From Anabaena azotica FACHB-119 (GTDB lineage Bacteria; Cyanobacteriota; Cyanobacteriia; Cyanobacteriales; Nostocaceae), in NCBI RefSeq assembly GCF_014697625.1, contig NZ_JACJSG010000030.1, positions 1-64,000 on the forward strand: DNA of 64,000 nt, given 5' to 3'. The translations under genes and the position numbers were made by a program. Below the pieces are notes generated by a model. It worked only from the letters and a program-made list of their open reading frames with translations, was not told the DNA's origin and made no database searches. The number at the start of each line of letters is the position of its first letter. Position 1 is the stretch's first letter. Shown here piece after piece: positions 16,594 to 25,790 of this stretch.

Positions 16594-17194
16594 AGGTTTA
16601 TATACTCAGGAACTGTCTTGTAACAAGCTTTGAAAAGCGGTTGTATTCACTGTTCGGGTTATTTTACTGACAAAAGATTAAATGTTTATAATTACATAAT
16701 TCCCCGAAATTTCCCCAAACTAACAGCATCAGATAGTCCAGTGGCAATTTTCATAGAACGTTCTAGACAATTAAGTCAGAGCGGAGGCTTCCTCCGTAGA
16801 CGCTGAAAGCGGCTTGCCACAGGCATCTGAACTTTGTAAGCAGTCCAGAAGTTTTGTCAGTAAACCAGAGATTCCGAGCAAATACGGGTGGTAATTGCTC
16901 ATCAGAAAAATGGGTTTGAAACCCCGTCTTTCTACAACGGCTTAAAGTTAAATGCTGGTTTTTAAATGGCGATAAGCCCTGGAACCAGCAAACCCGTTCT
17001 AGTCCCTTCCCGCAACACAGCTAAGATGTCTTGGCTTTACCCAACGCCTAACCAATTAGGCTGACAAATAGTCCAGACTAGGGAAGTATCTGGAAATGTG
17101 TTCTAAACTGTGTCTATGGTGCGGTATTCACCTCTTGCGTTGTCGCACATTGGTTTAGACAATCCCCGCCCTAAAAGTGCGGGGATGGTGAAAT
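16594..17194. other. Non-coding region with small repeats and an IS200/IS605-like end hairpin
   Basis: No ORF is credible here. GCGGAGGCTTCCTCCG (16781-16796) and GAAAGCGGCTTGCC nearby are small dispersed repeat words. At 17162-17186 ATCCCCGC and GCGGGGAT form a perfect 8-bp hairpin of the kind seen at the right end of IS200/IS605 (TnpB) elements in cyanobacteria. No TnpA or TnpB coding remnant was found, so this may be a non-autonomous derivative or a decayed end. Confidence 0.35.
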
Positions 17195-17304
17195 CTACAC
17201 TATGTACTTATATATATTTATTGTACGCTCCTGGTAGATGATTACTAGCAGAGAAAAATAGACTTTACAGAGATTCTTAAAAAGTCTGTGAGTAATCTTT
17301 AAAT

Positions 17305-17470
17305 TGGGGACTGGGGAAAGGGGAAGGGGGAAAGGGGAAGGGGAAGGGGAAGGGGGAAAGGGGAAGGTGAAAAAGAGAAGGGGGAAGGGGGAAAGGAGAA
17401 AGGGAAAAATAACAACTGACAACTGATAACTGATAACTGACAACTGACAACTGACAACTGACAACTGACT
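17305..17470. repeat. Short tandem repeats (GGGGAAA and CAACTGA heptamers)
   Basis: A purine run of GGGGAAA/GGGGAAG units (about 17305-17405) is followed by eight CAACTGA/TAACTGA heptamers (about 17412-17468). These are the short tandemly repeated repetitive sequences common in heterocystous cyanobacteria. They lie 80-240 bp before lepA. Confidence 0.85.
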
Positions 17471-17547
17471 AATGACTAATAAAGCATTAAAATACATGAA
17501 GTAAATGCTCTTTTAACCTTGGTTGCTGCTTCAGCAAAGATTAGTAT

Positions 17548-19359
17548 ATGACTGACGTTCCCGCAGTTCGCATTCGCAATTTTTGTATTATTGCTCACAT
17601 CGATCATGGGAAATCTACCTTGGCCGATCGCTTACTGCAAGCCACTGGCACTGTTGACGAGCGGCAGATGAAGGAACAGTTTCTCGACAACATGGATTTG
17701 GAACGGGAGCGCGGCATTACAATTAAGCTGCAAGCTGCCCGGATGAATTATCAAGCCAAAGATGGTCAGCAGTATGTATTGAATTTAATTGATACGCCGG
17801 GTCATGTGGATTTCTCTTATGAAGTGTCACGCAGTTTGGCGGCTTGTGAGGGCGCTTTGCTTGTGGTAGATGCGTCTCAAGGTGTTGAGGCGCAAACTTT
17901 GGCAAATGTCTATTTAGCACTGGAACACAATCTGGAAATTATCCCGGTTCTCAACAAAATTGACTTACCAGGGGCGGAACCAGACCGGGTAATCAGTGAA
18001 ATTGAGGAAATTATCGGTCTTGATTGTAGCGGGGCAATTCTGGCTTCGGCTAAGGAAGGGATCGGTATTGATGAGATTCTGGAAGCGATTGTGGAACGTG
18101 TACCGCCAGCACCAGATACAACCAAAGAACGCTTACGGGCGTTAATCTTCGATAGCTATTATGACAGCTATCGGGGTGTAATTGTATACTTCCGGGTGAT
18201 GGATGGGACGGTGAAGAAAGGCGATCGCATTTATCTCATGGCTTCGGGTAAAGAATACGAAATCGATGAGTTAGGCGTGCTTTCTCCCACACAAAAGCAA
18301 GTCGATGAACTCCACGCCGGGGAGGTGGGTTATTTAGCAGCCGCAATTAAAGCGGTGGCTGATGCGCGGGTGGGTGACACAATTACCTTATCTAACGCCA
18401 AAGCCAGCGAAGCTTTACCCGGTTACACAGAAGCCAACCCGATGGTGTTCTGTGGTATGTTCCCCATCGATGCTGACCAATTTGAAGATTTGCGGGAAGC
18501 CTTAGAAAAGCTGCGGCTAAATGATGCTGCACTGCAATATGAACCAGAAACTTCTAGTGCGATGGGTTTCGGCTTCCGTTGCGGGTTCTTGGGTTTGCTG
18601 CATATGGAAATTGTGCAGGAACGTTTGGAGAGGGAATATAACCTGGATTTAATTATTACAGCCCCGTCGGTGGTATATAAGGTTATTACCACCAAAGGCG
18701 AAGAACTGTATATTGATAATCCTAGCCATTTACCCGCCCCCAACGATCGCGAAAGGATTGAGGAACCCTACGTCCAAGTAGAAATGATTACGCCGGAAAC
18801 TTTTGTGGGGACTTTGATGGAGTTGTCGCAAAATCGCCGGGGTATTTTCAAAGATATGAAATATCTCACCCAAGGACGTACCACCTTAACTTATGAGATT
18901 CCTTTGGCGGAAGTTGTCACCGACTTTTTCGACCAGATGAAATCGCGATCGCGCGGTTATGCCAGTATGGAATATCATCTCATCGGCTACCGAGAAAATC
19001 CTCTGGTGAAGTTGGATATCATGATTAACGGCGATCCCGTCGATTCCTTAGCCATGATAGTCCACCGTGATAAAGCTTATGGTGTGGGAAGGTCGATGGC
19101 GGAAAAACTCAAAGAGTTGATCCCACGTCACCAATTCAAAGTCCCCATTCAAGCATCCATTGGTAGTAAAGTTATTGCCAGTGAACATATCCCCGCTTTG
19201 CGTAAGGATGTGCTTGCTAAGTGCTACGGCGGTGACATCAGCCGGAAGAAGAAACTGTTACAGAAACAGGCGAAGGGTAAAAAGCGGATGAAAGCTGTAG
19301 GTACGGTAGATGTACCTCAAGAGGCTTTTATGGCGGTGTTGCGGTTAGACCAAAGCTAG
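17548..19359 (+). CDS. lepA: Elongation factor 4 (translational GTPase LepA)
   Basis: Ribosome-dependent GTPase that back-translocates or remodels stalled ribosomes. The full 603 aa are present. G1 AHIDHGKST is at 16-24, G3 DTPGHVDF near 82, G4 NKIDLPGA near 136 and G5 SAKEGIG near 171. EF-G-like domains II, III and V follow, and the LepA-specific C-terminal domain contains [10 protein letters not shown] and the basic [22 protein letters not shown] region. Transcribed alone, with a long palindrome ending in T-rich DNA directly behind the stop. Confidence 0.98.
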   Translation: MTDVPAVRIRNFCIIAHIDHGKSTLADRLLQATGTVDERQMKEQFLDNMDLERERGITIKLQAARMNYQAKDGQQYVLNLIDTPGHVDFSYEVSRSLAACEGALLVVDASQGVEAQTLANVYLALEHNLEIIPVLNKIDLPGAEPDRVISEIEEIIGLDCSGAILASAKEGIGIDEILEAIVERVPPAPDTTKERLRALIFDSYYDSYRGVIVYFRVMDGTVKKGDRIYLMASGKEYEIDELGVLSPTQKQVDELHAGEVGYLAAAIKAVADARVGDTITLSNAKASEALPGYTEANPMVFCGMFPIDADQFEDLREALEKLRLNDAALQYEPETSSAMGFGFRCGFLGLLHMEIVQERLEREYNLDLIITAPSVVYKVITTKGEELYIDNPSHLPAPNDRERIEEPYVQVEMITPETFVGTLMELSQNRRGIFKDMKYLTQGRTTLTYEIPLAEVVTDFFDQMKSRSRGYASMEYHLIGYRENPLVKLDIMINGDPVDSLAMIVHRDKAYGVGRSMAEKLKELIPRHQFKVPIQASIGSKVIASEHIPALRKDVLAKCYGGDISRKKKLLQKQAKGKKRMKAVGTVDVPQEAFMAVLRLDQS

Positions 19360-19394
19360 AACACCGCTACTCAATCAGGGTGATACATTTTCTT

Positions 19395-19464
19395 CTCTCT
19401 GTGCCTCTGAGTCTCTGTGTTTAATTCACCACAGAGACACGGAGACACAGAGAGTTTTTATTTT
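19395..19464 (+). terminator. Long stem terminator after lepA
   Basis: CTCTCTGTGCCTCTGAGTCTCTGTG pairs, with one interruption, with CACAGAGACACGGAGACACAGAGAG and is followed by TTTTTATTTT. The same CACAGAG repeat word occurs at 44335-44360, so the terminator is built from a dispersed repeat. Confidence 0.65.
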
Positions 19465-19476
19465 GGAGGAAACTAC

Positions 19477-20199
19477 CTAAGCAGTAGGCTTTTCATACAA
19501 TCGTAGAAGACTGCTATTGACCATTGATGCTGCGTCACTAGCCAGCCAAGCTGTAAATTCGCCAATATCATCAGCACTAATCCACGTTGGTTGACTACGT
19601 TCTTTGCTGCTGCGGGTGGCTACCCAACTATGAACAATGACTTCATTAATTCGCACAGCGCTACCCTTGTTTTCCTGCATCAATACCTGAGCCAACATCA
19701 GTTGTCCAGCAGCAGGAATGCTGACAGGGCTGACATTAGGAATTGGTACTTCGGCGGCGGCTCCACCAATTAGGGTATAGCTAGCACCTTTATGTTCTTT
19801 GAGAACTGGTATAAAGGTGCGGGCGGCGATGAAGTGACTCGTTAAATTACTATCTAAATATTGTTGCCATTCGGTAATTGAGACTTCGGTAACAGGTTTG
19901 TTACCAAACCACCAACCGCCAAGGGAAGCAACTACGGCATCCAGCTTACCAAATTGTTTTAGCAGTTGGTCGCGGATACTTTCTGCACTATCTACTGTCC
20001 CAATGTCGCCCACGATGGGAATAAAGCGTTCTGGATGAGCCAGTTCGCCTAAATAATTGCGTAGTTCCTCAAGTTTCTCGGCTTTACGTGAAGGTACGGC
20101 TACTATAGCACCAGCTTTCAGGAATGCTCTGACAATACCTTCGCCAACATTGCCTGCACCACCAAGAATTAGGGTGATTTTGTTGTCTAGTTTGTTCAT
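19477..20199 (-). CDS. SDR-family protein lacking the catalytic Tyr-Lys pair
   Basis: A 240-aa short-chain dehydrogenase/reductase fold. The nucleotide-binding GGAGNVGEG (13-21) is intact. Where SDR enzymes carry YxxxK, this protein reads SPVSIPAAGQLML with no Tyr or Lys, and the usual GG at the C-terminal lid is replaced by MVNSSLLRLYEKP. It may bind NAD(P) without classical oxidoreductase activity or use other residues. It lies downstream of the second SDR gene, same strand, with a MITE in the 178-bp gap. Confidence 0.8.
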   Translation of the reverse strand: MNKLDNKITLILGGAGNVGEGIVRAFLKAGAIVAVPSRKAEKLEELRNYLGELAHPERFIPIVGDIGTVDSAESIRDQLLKQFGKLDAVVASLGGWWFGNKPVTEVSITEWQQYLDSNLTSHFIAARTFIPVLKEHKGASYTLIGGAAAEVPIPNVSPVSIPAAGQLMLAQVLMQENKGSAVRINEVIVHSWVATRSSKERSQPTWISADDIGEFTAWLASDAASMVNSSLLRLYEKPTA

Positions 20200-20236
20200 A
20201 ATGTTTGTATGTTGTTATGCCGAATATCCAAATTGA

Positions 20237-20364
20237 GTAGGCCTCACGCATAAAAACGAAAAATCAAGGTTTGGGCAAGGGTGTAGGGGTATAGGGGTAT
20301 AGGGGTGTAAATCTTTAAAACCCTTACACCCTGCCTCAACAGACAACTTTGATGCGTAAGTCCT
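20237..20364. mobile_element. MITE, ACGCAT...ATGCGTAAGTCCT family
   Basis: Left end GGCCTCACGCATAAAAACG and right end TTTGATGCGTAAGTCCT are inverted repeats (left decayed). The inside has runs GGGTGTAGGGGTATAGGGG and CCCTTACACCC. It is related by its termini to 10253-10452 and by its inside to 62577-62763. Confidence 0.6.
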
Positions 20365-20377
20365 GTTGAGGCAGTAA

Positions 20378-21133
20378 TCACGCTGCGAGTATGCCACCAT
20401 CAACAGCAAGGGTATGTCCGTTGACAAAATCGGTAGCGTCAGAACATAACCAAAGCACAGCATTGGCAATGTCTTCGGGTTTGCCCAAACGCCCTGCGGG
20501 AACAAAACTTTCAAAGGCTTTGGTATTACCACCAGTTGCTTGATTGAGCATTTCTGTTTCTATTGGGCCTGGTGCGATCGCATTTATGCGAATTTTGTGA
20601 GACGCATATTCTAGGGCTGCGGCTTTTGTCAGCATGACTACAGCTGTTTTTGAGGCATCATAAAGCGATAAGCCCGGTGATAGAGGGCGGAAACCATTGA
20701 TAGAAGCTGTGTTGACAATTACGCCGCCATTGCCTTGTGTCAACATCTGAGTAATTTCGTGCTTCATACACAGAAACACTCCCTTAACGTTGACTGCAAA
20801 AACTCGGTCATAGGTTTGCTCAGTCTGCTCTGCCAGTAAAGCATTTTGTCCTAGCATCCCTGCGTTATTGAATGCAATATCCAACTGACCAAACTTATTG
20901 ACAACGCTGGCAATAGTAGATTTTATCTCTGCTTCCCCAGAGACATCGGCTTTAATAAATAAACCTTCACTGCCTTCCTGATGAATTGAGCTAACGGTTT
21001 CATTGCCTTCTTCCTCCCGCCGCCCCACGACAACAACTTTAGCACCAGCACGAGCTAAAGCGATCGCCGTAGTTCGCCCAATCCCAGAAGTACCACCAGT
21101 GACAAGAGCCACTTTGTTTTCTAACGAAATCAT
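20378..21133 (-). CDS. SDR-family oxidoreductase (classical, FabG-like)
   Basis: From the ATG at 21133 the protein has 251 aa: MISLENKVALVTGG, preceded by GGAGAAATTTGG, a good Shine-Dalgarno at the right distance. An upstream in-frame ATG at 21190 would add 19 unrelated residues. Motifs: TGGTSGIG (Rossmann loop), NNAGML, the catalytic Ser of NTASINGF, YDASK (catalytic Tyr and Lys) and the end FVNGHTLAVDGG. NAD(P)-dependent alcohol or carbonyl oxidoreductase, substrate unknown. It is divergent from the HxlR regulator at 21223, which probably controls it. Confidence 0.9.
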   Translation of the reverse strand: MISLENKVALVTGGTSGIGRTTAIALARAGAKVVVVGRREEEGNETVSSIHQEGSEGLFIKADVSGEAEIKSTIASVVNKFGQLDIAFNNAGMLGQNALLAEQTEQTYDRVFAVNVKGVFLCMKHEITQMLTQGNGGVIVNTASINGFRPLSPGLSLYDASKTAVVMLTKAAALEYASHKIRINAIAPGPIETEMLNQATGGNTKAFESFVPAGRLGKPEDIANAVLWLCSDATDFVNGHTLAVDGGILAA

Positions 21134-21222
21134 CCAAATTTCTCCGCTTTCACCCATAAAGCAGTGTGCCTGATTTGGATTGTGCTGCACAAGTAGGTAC
21201 TTTCTGGTAATATAGTTACCTC

Positions 21223-21588
21223 ATGGTATCCAACAATCACCCCATAGTTCTTAGCGCCGACTGTCCTATGCGCCAGATGCTCGATCTGGTTGGCGATAAA
21301 TGGACACCGCCGATTCTGTATCTTTTATCTTCTGGTACTAAGCGTTACACTGATTTTCAACGGCAAATACCCGGAGTTTCCAAAAAAATGCTGACACAGA
21401 CCCTGAGAAGGTTAGAGGCGACTGGTGTTGTGCAACGAACTGTCTACCCAGTTGTGCCGCCAAAGGTGGAGTATAATTTGACTCCTTTTGGTGAAAAGCT
21501 GATTGAACCAATAGCTGCTCTGGCTTCTTGGGCTTGGCAGCACCAAGAAGAATTACGACTGGTTTACGAACGTCAGCAGGTACGATAA
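21223..21588 (+). CDS. HxlR-family winged-helix transcriptional regulator
   Basis: 121 aa, typical of HxlR. DCPMRQMLDLVGDKW at the N-terminus holds the conserved Cys of redox- or aldehyde-sensing members, followed by RYTDFQRQIPGVSKKML (recognition helix) and RLEATGVVQRTVYP, PPKVEYNLTPFG (wing). The gene is divergent from the SDR gene with a 90-bp shared promoter region, the usual arrangement for HxlR regulators of oxidoreductases. A GGTAATATAG tract just before the start could be part of the operator. Confidence 0.92.
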   Translation: MVSNNHPIVLSADCPMRQMLDLVGDKWTPPILYLLSSGTKRYTDFQRQIPGVSKKMLTQTLRRLEATGVVQRTVYPVVPPKVEYNLTPFGEKLIEPIAALASWAWQHQEELRLVYERQQVR

Positions 21589-22069
21589 GGGAGCAGGGGG
21601 AGTAGGGGGAGTAGGGGAAGAAGACTTTAATCAGCTTCTACACTTTCACTCATGGAATAATTTAATTTCTGGAAGTCCCTTGATAAAAAATTTGCATATT
21701 TTCCCGAATAGTTCAGGAGCTATTTGAATAAATTATAAAGATACAGCTAATAACAAGCTACTAATTTAAAATTGTTTCTTTTGATAGATATCATTGAGAA
21801 AGCTGACAATATAAGCTTTTCTAATTTTAAATCTTCAATTTTCTATTTCTGATAAGCGTGGGGGGTAGGATACCTAGTTCTATTTGGGCTTTCAATCAGG
21901 TACTCTAATAAGCTTCATCTATTATTCACGGATTTGCCCAGCTTTAATAATTTTTGCTCACTTGAACCCAAAAAAATGTAAAAAAATCCGAAAATTTTAG
22001 TAAGTCAATTTGCCGCAAGTGCCGCCCTCATATTTTTAGATATATATAAGGCATTGGAGAGTCTGCTTC
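21589..22069. other. Intergenic region without recognised function
   Basis: 481 bp, AT-rich. A short GGGGGAGTA repeat (21588-21620) follows the HxlR stop. Nothing else stands out; it should contain the promoter of the glycosyltransferase gene. Confidence 0.5.
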
Positions 22070-23257
22070 ATGAAGATACTGGTACTAAGTTGGGAGTTTC
22101 CGCCGAGAATAGTTGGAGGTATTGCCCGTCATGTGGCGGAGTTGTACCCAGAATTGGTCAAACTGGGGCATGAAATCCATTTAATTACGGTGGAAGTTGG
22201 TCAAGCTTCAATGTATGAGGTGGTGGAGGGCATACAAGTACATCGAGTACCAGTATCTCATAGTAATGACTTTTTTCACTGGGTGGCGAATTTTAATCAA
22301 AGCATTGGACATCATGGAGGGAAGTTAATTAACGAGGAAGGCCCGTTTGATTTAATTCACGCCCATGATTGGTTAGTAGGGGATGCGGCGATCGCTCTCA
22401 AGCATAACTTTAGAATTCCCCTAATTGCTACTATCCACGCTACAGAATCTGGTCGTCATAATGGTATTTACAATGATACCCAACGTTATATCCACGGCAA
22501 GGAAAACTTACTAGCTTACAATGCTTGGCGGATTATTGTCTGTACGAATTATATGCGGCAAGAAGTGGCAAGAGCGCTTTCAAGCCCTTGGGATAAAATC
22601 GATGTGATTCATAACGGTATCCGCCCTGAAAAGAAACAGCATCATGAAGATTTTCATGCTCAAGAGTTTCGTCGCCAATTTGCGGGGGATCATGAGAAGA
22701 TTGTCTACTATGTGGGACGGATGACCTACGAAAAGGGTGTATCAGTTTTACTGAATGCAGCGCCTAAAGTCCTGTCAGAAATGGGTGGCTACGTGAAATT
22801 TGTGATTGTTGGTGGTGGTAATACTGACAATCTTAAACGCCAAGCATTGGATTTGGGAATTTGGCACAAATGCTACTTTACAGGTTTTCTCACAGATGAA
22901 TATTTGGACAGATTCCAAACTATAGCTGATTGTGCAGTATTTCCCAGCCTTTACGAACCCTTTGGGATTGTAGCTTTAGAAAGCTTCGCCTCGCGGGTTC
23001 CCGTAGTGGTGTCAGATACAGGCGGCTTCCCGGAGGTAGTGCAACATACCAAGACGGGGGTAGTAACTTGGGTGAATAATCCTGATTCTTTGGCTTGGGG
23101 AATTTTGGAAGTTTTGAAAAATCCTGGTTATCGTCAATGGCTGGTGGATAACGCCTATGAGGATTTGCAACGCCGTTTTAGCTGGCCTAAGTTAGCCCAA
23201 CAAACTGAGGCTGTATATCAACGAGTGGTGGAAGAGCGATCGCAAGTTGAATGGTAA
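22070..23257 (+). CDS. GT4-family glycosyltransferase
   Basis: 395 aa, GT-B fold. The N-terminal domain opens MKILVLSWEFPPRIVGGIARHV, the glycogen synthase / sucrose synthase-like acceptor-site pattern (glycine-rich GGI). The C-terminal domain shows YVGRMTYEKGV, PSLYEPFGIVALESFA (the EX7E donor-site motif) and VVSDTGGFPEV. It transfers a nucleotide sugar to an unknown acceptor. The resemblance is to starch-synthase-like GT4 enzymes; a role in polysaccharide synthesis is likely but the product cannot be told from sequence. Alone in its unit. Confidence 0.88.
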   Translation: MKILVLSWEFPPRIVGGIARHVAELYPELVKLGHEIHLITVEVGQASMYEVVEGIQVHRVPVSHSNDFFHWVANFNQSIGHHGGKLINEEGPFDLIHAHDWLVGDAAIALKHNFRIPLIATIHATESGRHNGIYNDTQRYIHGKENLLAYNAWRIIVCTNYMRQEVARALSSPWDKIDVIHNGIRPEKKQHHEDFHAQEFRRQFAGDHEKIVYYVGRMTYEKGVSVLLNAAPKVLSEMGGYVKFVIVGGGNTDNLKRQALDLGIWHKCYFTGFLTDEYLDRFQTIADCAVFPSLYEPFGIVALESFASRVPVVVSDTGGFPEVVQHTKTGVVTWVNNPDSLAWGILEVLKNPGYRQWLVDNAYEDLQRRFSWPKLAQQTEAVYQRVVEERSQVEW

Positions 23258-23526
23258 CAAAATGTAAAGACAAGCTGAGGTTTTTGCAGATTCACTGAGA
23301 GAATTAATCGCTACTTTTGCGTTATGCGGCGCTAACAAACAGTACAAGCCTTGTACGCTGGGAATTATAGCCTTGGGAGTGCGAAATTAAGCAATAAGCT
23401 ACGATTTTTAAACTACATAATTACTTATTAGTTAACAGTTGACGCTCAACAGTCAACAGTCAACAAGAAAGAATATGCAGTTTAAATGTCAGATAGCTTA
23501 GTTGCAGTTTGCTTCAAAAGGTTCTT

Positions 23527-24498
23527 ATGACAAGGGCATTCCCAAATATAGCAAAGTGCTTGAAGAATTTTATAGCTCGTCTTACAGCATACCTGAAACT
23601 CTTGTTTCAGGGAAACACTGTCGATGTTCTTCCTGCCTTAGCTGGCCCTGTCCTTAACTTGGGTGGGGGTGGCCCGGATGTGGAAGCGGCTATTCAATGG
23701 ATGATTAACCAAGTCAGAGGAACCGGTAGAGTCAATGTTGTAGTCTTACGAACTTACGGCAGCGATGACTACGATCATCTCATTTATAGCATGAGCGGTG
23801 TCAACTCTGTACAGACGTTAATTGTCAGCAATCGCCAAGATGCCAACAGAGATGATATTGTACAGAAAATCCTTAATGCTGATGTAGTATTTTTTGCTGG
23901 TGGCGACCAATGCCAATATATCCGTAGTTGGAAAGACACCAAACTAGAGGCGGCTGTAGCATCAGTTTACAGCAGAGGCGGGGCTGTGGGTGGCACTAGC
24001 GCGGGCGCAATGATTATGAGTGATTTTGTATATGATGCTTGCGCCCGCGAAGACCCCGTAGAAACGAAAGATGCGCTAGATGATCCTTACGAAAATATTA
24101 CTTTTAGCTACAACTTCTTTAAATGGCAGCATTTGCAAGGGACTGTCATAGACACCCATTTTGATACCCGTAAACGCATGGGTCGAATCATGGCATTTAT
24201 CGCCAGACAAATTCAAGATGGTGTGTGTCAAACTGCGTTAGGGATAGCTGTTAGTGAGGAGACATCAGTTGTTGTAGATAAATATGGTAAGGCGAAAGTG
24301 ATGGGGAGAAATGCAGCATATTTTGTTTTGGGCGACCATCCACCAGAGATATGCAAACCGCGAACACCACTCACATATTACGACTACAAAATCTGGCGAG
24401 TCCCCAGTGGCGACACTTTTGACCTGAATAACCCACCAGCTAGGGGTTATTATTACCGGAGTGTGAAGCGGGGAAGGTTTGATGCAGACCCGTATTGA
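23527..24498 (+). CDS. Cyanophycinase-like peptidase (family S51)
   Basis: 323 aa from the ATG at 23527, preceded by AAAAGG; a TTG 18 bp upstream is less likely. The catalytic Ser sits in GGTSAGAMIMSD, with FFAGGDQCQY and NLGGGGPDVEAA as S51 landmarks and an HFDTRKRMGR segment where the catalytic His of the family is expected. Family members hydrolyse cyanophycin to beta-Asp-Arg, or other beta-aspartyl peptides. This is not the canonical CphB sequence: the N-terminus is longer and basic and no cphA is next door. Cyanophycin use is therefore only an inference. Confidence 0.85.
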   Translation: MTRAFPNIAKCLKNFIARLTAYLKLLFQGNTVDVLPALAGPVLNLGGGGPDVEAAIQWMINQVRGTGRVNVVVLRTYGSDDYDHLIYSMSGVNSVQTLIVSNRQDANRDDIVQKILNADVVFFAGGDQCQYIRSWKDTKLEAAVASVYSRGGAVGGTSAGAMIMSDFVYDACAREDPVETKDALDDPYENITFSYNFFKWQHLQGTVIDTHFDTRKRMGRIMAFIARQIQDGVCQTALGIAVSEETSVVVDKYGKAKVMGRNAAYFVLGDHPPEICKPRTPLTYYDYKIWRVPSGDTFDLNNPPARGYYYRSVKRGRFDADPY

Positions 24499-24575
24499 GG
24501 GGTAGGGGAGATGAGGGAGATGAGGGGGATGAGGGGGATGAGGGAGATGAGGGAGATGAGGGAGATGAGGGAAAA
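24497..24575. repeat. GATGAGGGA tandem repeat
   Basis: About nine units of GATGAGGGA or GATGAGGGG between the S51 and cysteine desulfurase genes, which are convergent. A related tract is at 49330-49385. Confidence 0.85.
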
Positions 24576-24618
24576 ACAAAAAGCCTTTCCCCTTTCCCCA
24601 GTCCCCAGTCCCCAATCC

Positions 24619-25785
24619 CTAGACCAAACTCGCCTGTTTGCGTAAACTTTGAATAGTAGCGATCGCGTGTTTCGCTACTAGATCAATTTCCTCTGCTGTA
24701 TTAAACCTTCCAATACCAAAGCGAATTGAGGCGTAGGCTAGTTTTTCTGGGCTTCCCAAGGCGCTGAGGACGTGGGAGGGGGCGGTTTTGGTGGAGGAAC
24801 AGGCTGAACCAGAAGACACCGCTACTACTGGTTGTAAACCTAACCCAAGCGCAGCACCATCTACGCCTTCAATACTAATATTCAAGTTTCCGGCTAGGCG
24901 TTGGCTAGGATGTCCGTTGAGGTGAATACCCTCAAGTTGTGATAGTTGTGACCACAATCTTTCTCTTAACTGGGTGAGGCGTTGATTTTCTGTAGTTTGT
25001 TCGCTGAGGGCGATTTCTACGGCTTTGGCAAAACCGACAATTTGCGGTGTGTACAGCGTCCCGGAACGCATTCCCCGTTCATGTCCACCGCCATGTTGCT
25101 GGGGTGCGAGTTGGACTCTGGGGTTGCGTCTTCTGACGTATAATGCACCGATACCTTTCGGCCCATAGACTTTATGGGCGGTGAGGGACATCAGGTCGAT
25201 GTTCATTGCTTCTACATCTAAGGGGATTTTGCCAATGGCTTGGGCTGCATCTGTATGGAAAATTATATGGCGATCGCGGCACATTCCCCCAATTTCTGCC
25301 AAAGGTTGCAACACGCCAATTTCATTATTAGCAGCCATCACCGATACTAAAATCGTATCATCACGCAACGCTTTTTCTAATTCTGTTAAATCAATTAATC
25401 CATCTGCTTTGACTGGCAGAATAGTAATATCAAAACCCAAAGTTTTCAAATAGTTACAAGGGTCAAGTACAGCATGATGTTCAGTTGCAATGGTAATAAT
25501 ATGCTGACCTTTGGGAAAATAAGCTTCAGCTACACCTTTAATTGCTAAATTATTCGCTTCCGTCGCCCCGCTTGTAAAGACAATTTCTTCTGGGGTAGCG
25601 TTAATAGCTGTTGCTAAAATCTCCCTTGCTTGTCTCACAGATGCTTCTGTTTCCCAACCGTAAATATGACTAATACTCGCCGGGTTGCCAAATTTTTCTG
25701 TAAAGTAGGGTAGCATAGCTGCTAACACCCGCTCATCTACAGGTGTGGTAGCGTGACAATCAAGATATATTGGACGATTAGACAT
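24619..25785 (-). CDS. Cysteine desulfurase (IscS/NifS type, class I)
   Basis: 388-aa PLP enzyme that releases sulfur from cysteine for Fe-S cluster or thio-nucleoside synthesis. HATTPVDERV opens the fold; ATEHHAV gives the PLP-stacking His (103/104), Asp179 lies in HTDAAQ, the PLP Lys is 205 (TAHKVYGPKG) and the persulfide Cys is 329 (SSGSACSS). The arrangement before the active Cys is of the NifS/IscS (group I) type rather than SufS. No iscU, nif or suf genes are next to it. The 25791 gene ends 5 bp upstream on the same strand, so the two are probably co-transcribed. Confidence 0.93.
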   Translation of the reverse strand: MSNRPIYLDCHATTPVDERVLAAMLPYFTEKFGNPASISHIYGWETEASVRQAREILATAINATPEEIVFTSGATEANNLAIKGVAEAYFPKGQHIITIATEHHAVLDPCNYLKTLGFDITILPVKADGLIDLTELEKALRDDTILVSVMAANNEIGVLQPLAEIGGMCRDRHIIFHTDAAQAIGKIPLDVEAMNIDLMSLTAHKVYGPKGIGALYVRRRNPRVQLAPQQHGGGHERGMRSGTLYTPQIVGFAKAVEIALSEQTTENQRLTQLRERLWSQLSQLEGIHLNGHPSQRLAGNLNISIEGVDGAALGLGLQPVVAVSSGSACSSTKTAPSHVLSALGSPEKLAYASIRFGIGRFNTAEEIDLVAKHAIATIQSLRKQASLV

Positions 25786-25790
25786 GACTT

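Noticed and set aside
17195-17497. Minus-strand ORF of 100 aa
   Set aside because: It is made of purine-run and heptamer repeats (Phe/Pro/Ser-rich) and has no start signals or homology.
20215-20532. Minus-strand ORF of 105 aa overlapping the MITE and SDR gene
   Set aside because: Half of it lies in a MITE and half out of frame in the SDR gene.
24619-25785. Assigning the desulfurase as nifS of a nitrogenase cluster
   Set aside because: No nif gene is in the window; the family call is kept general.
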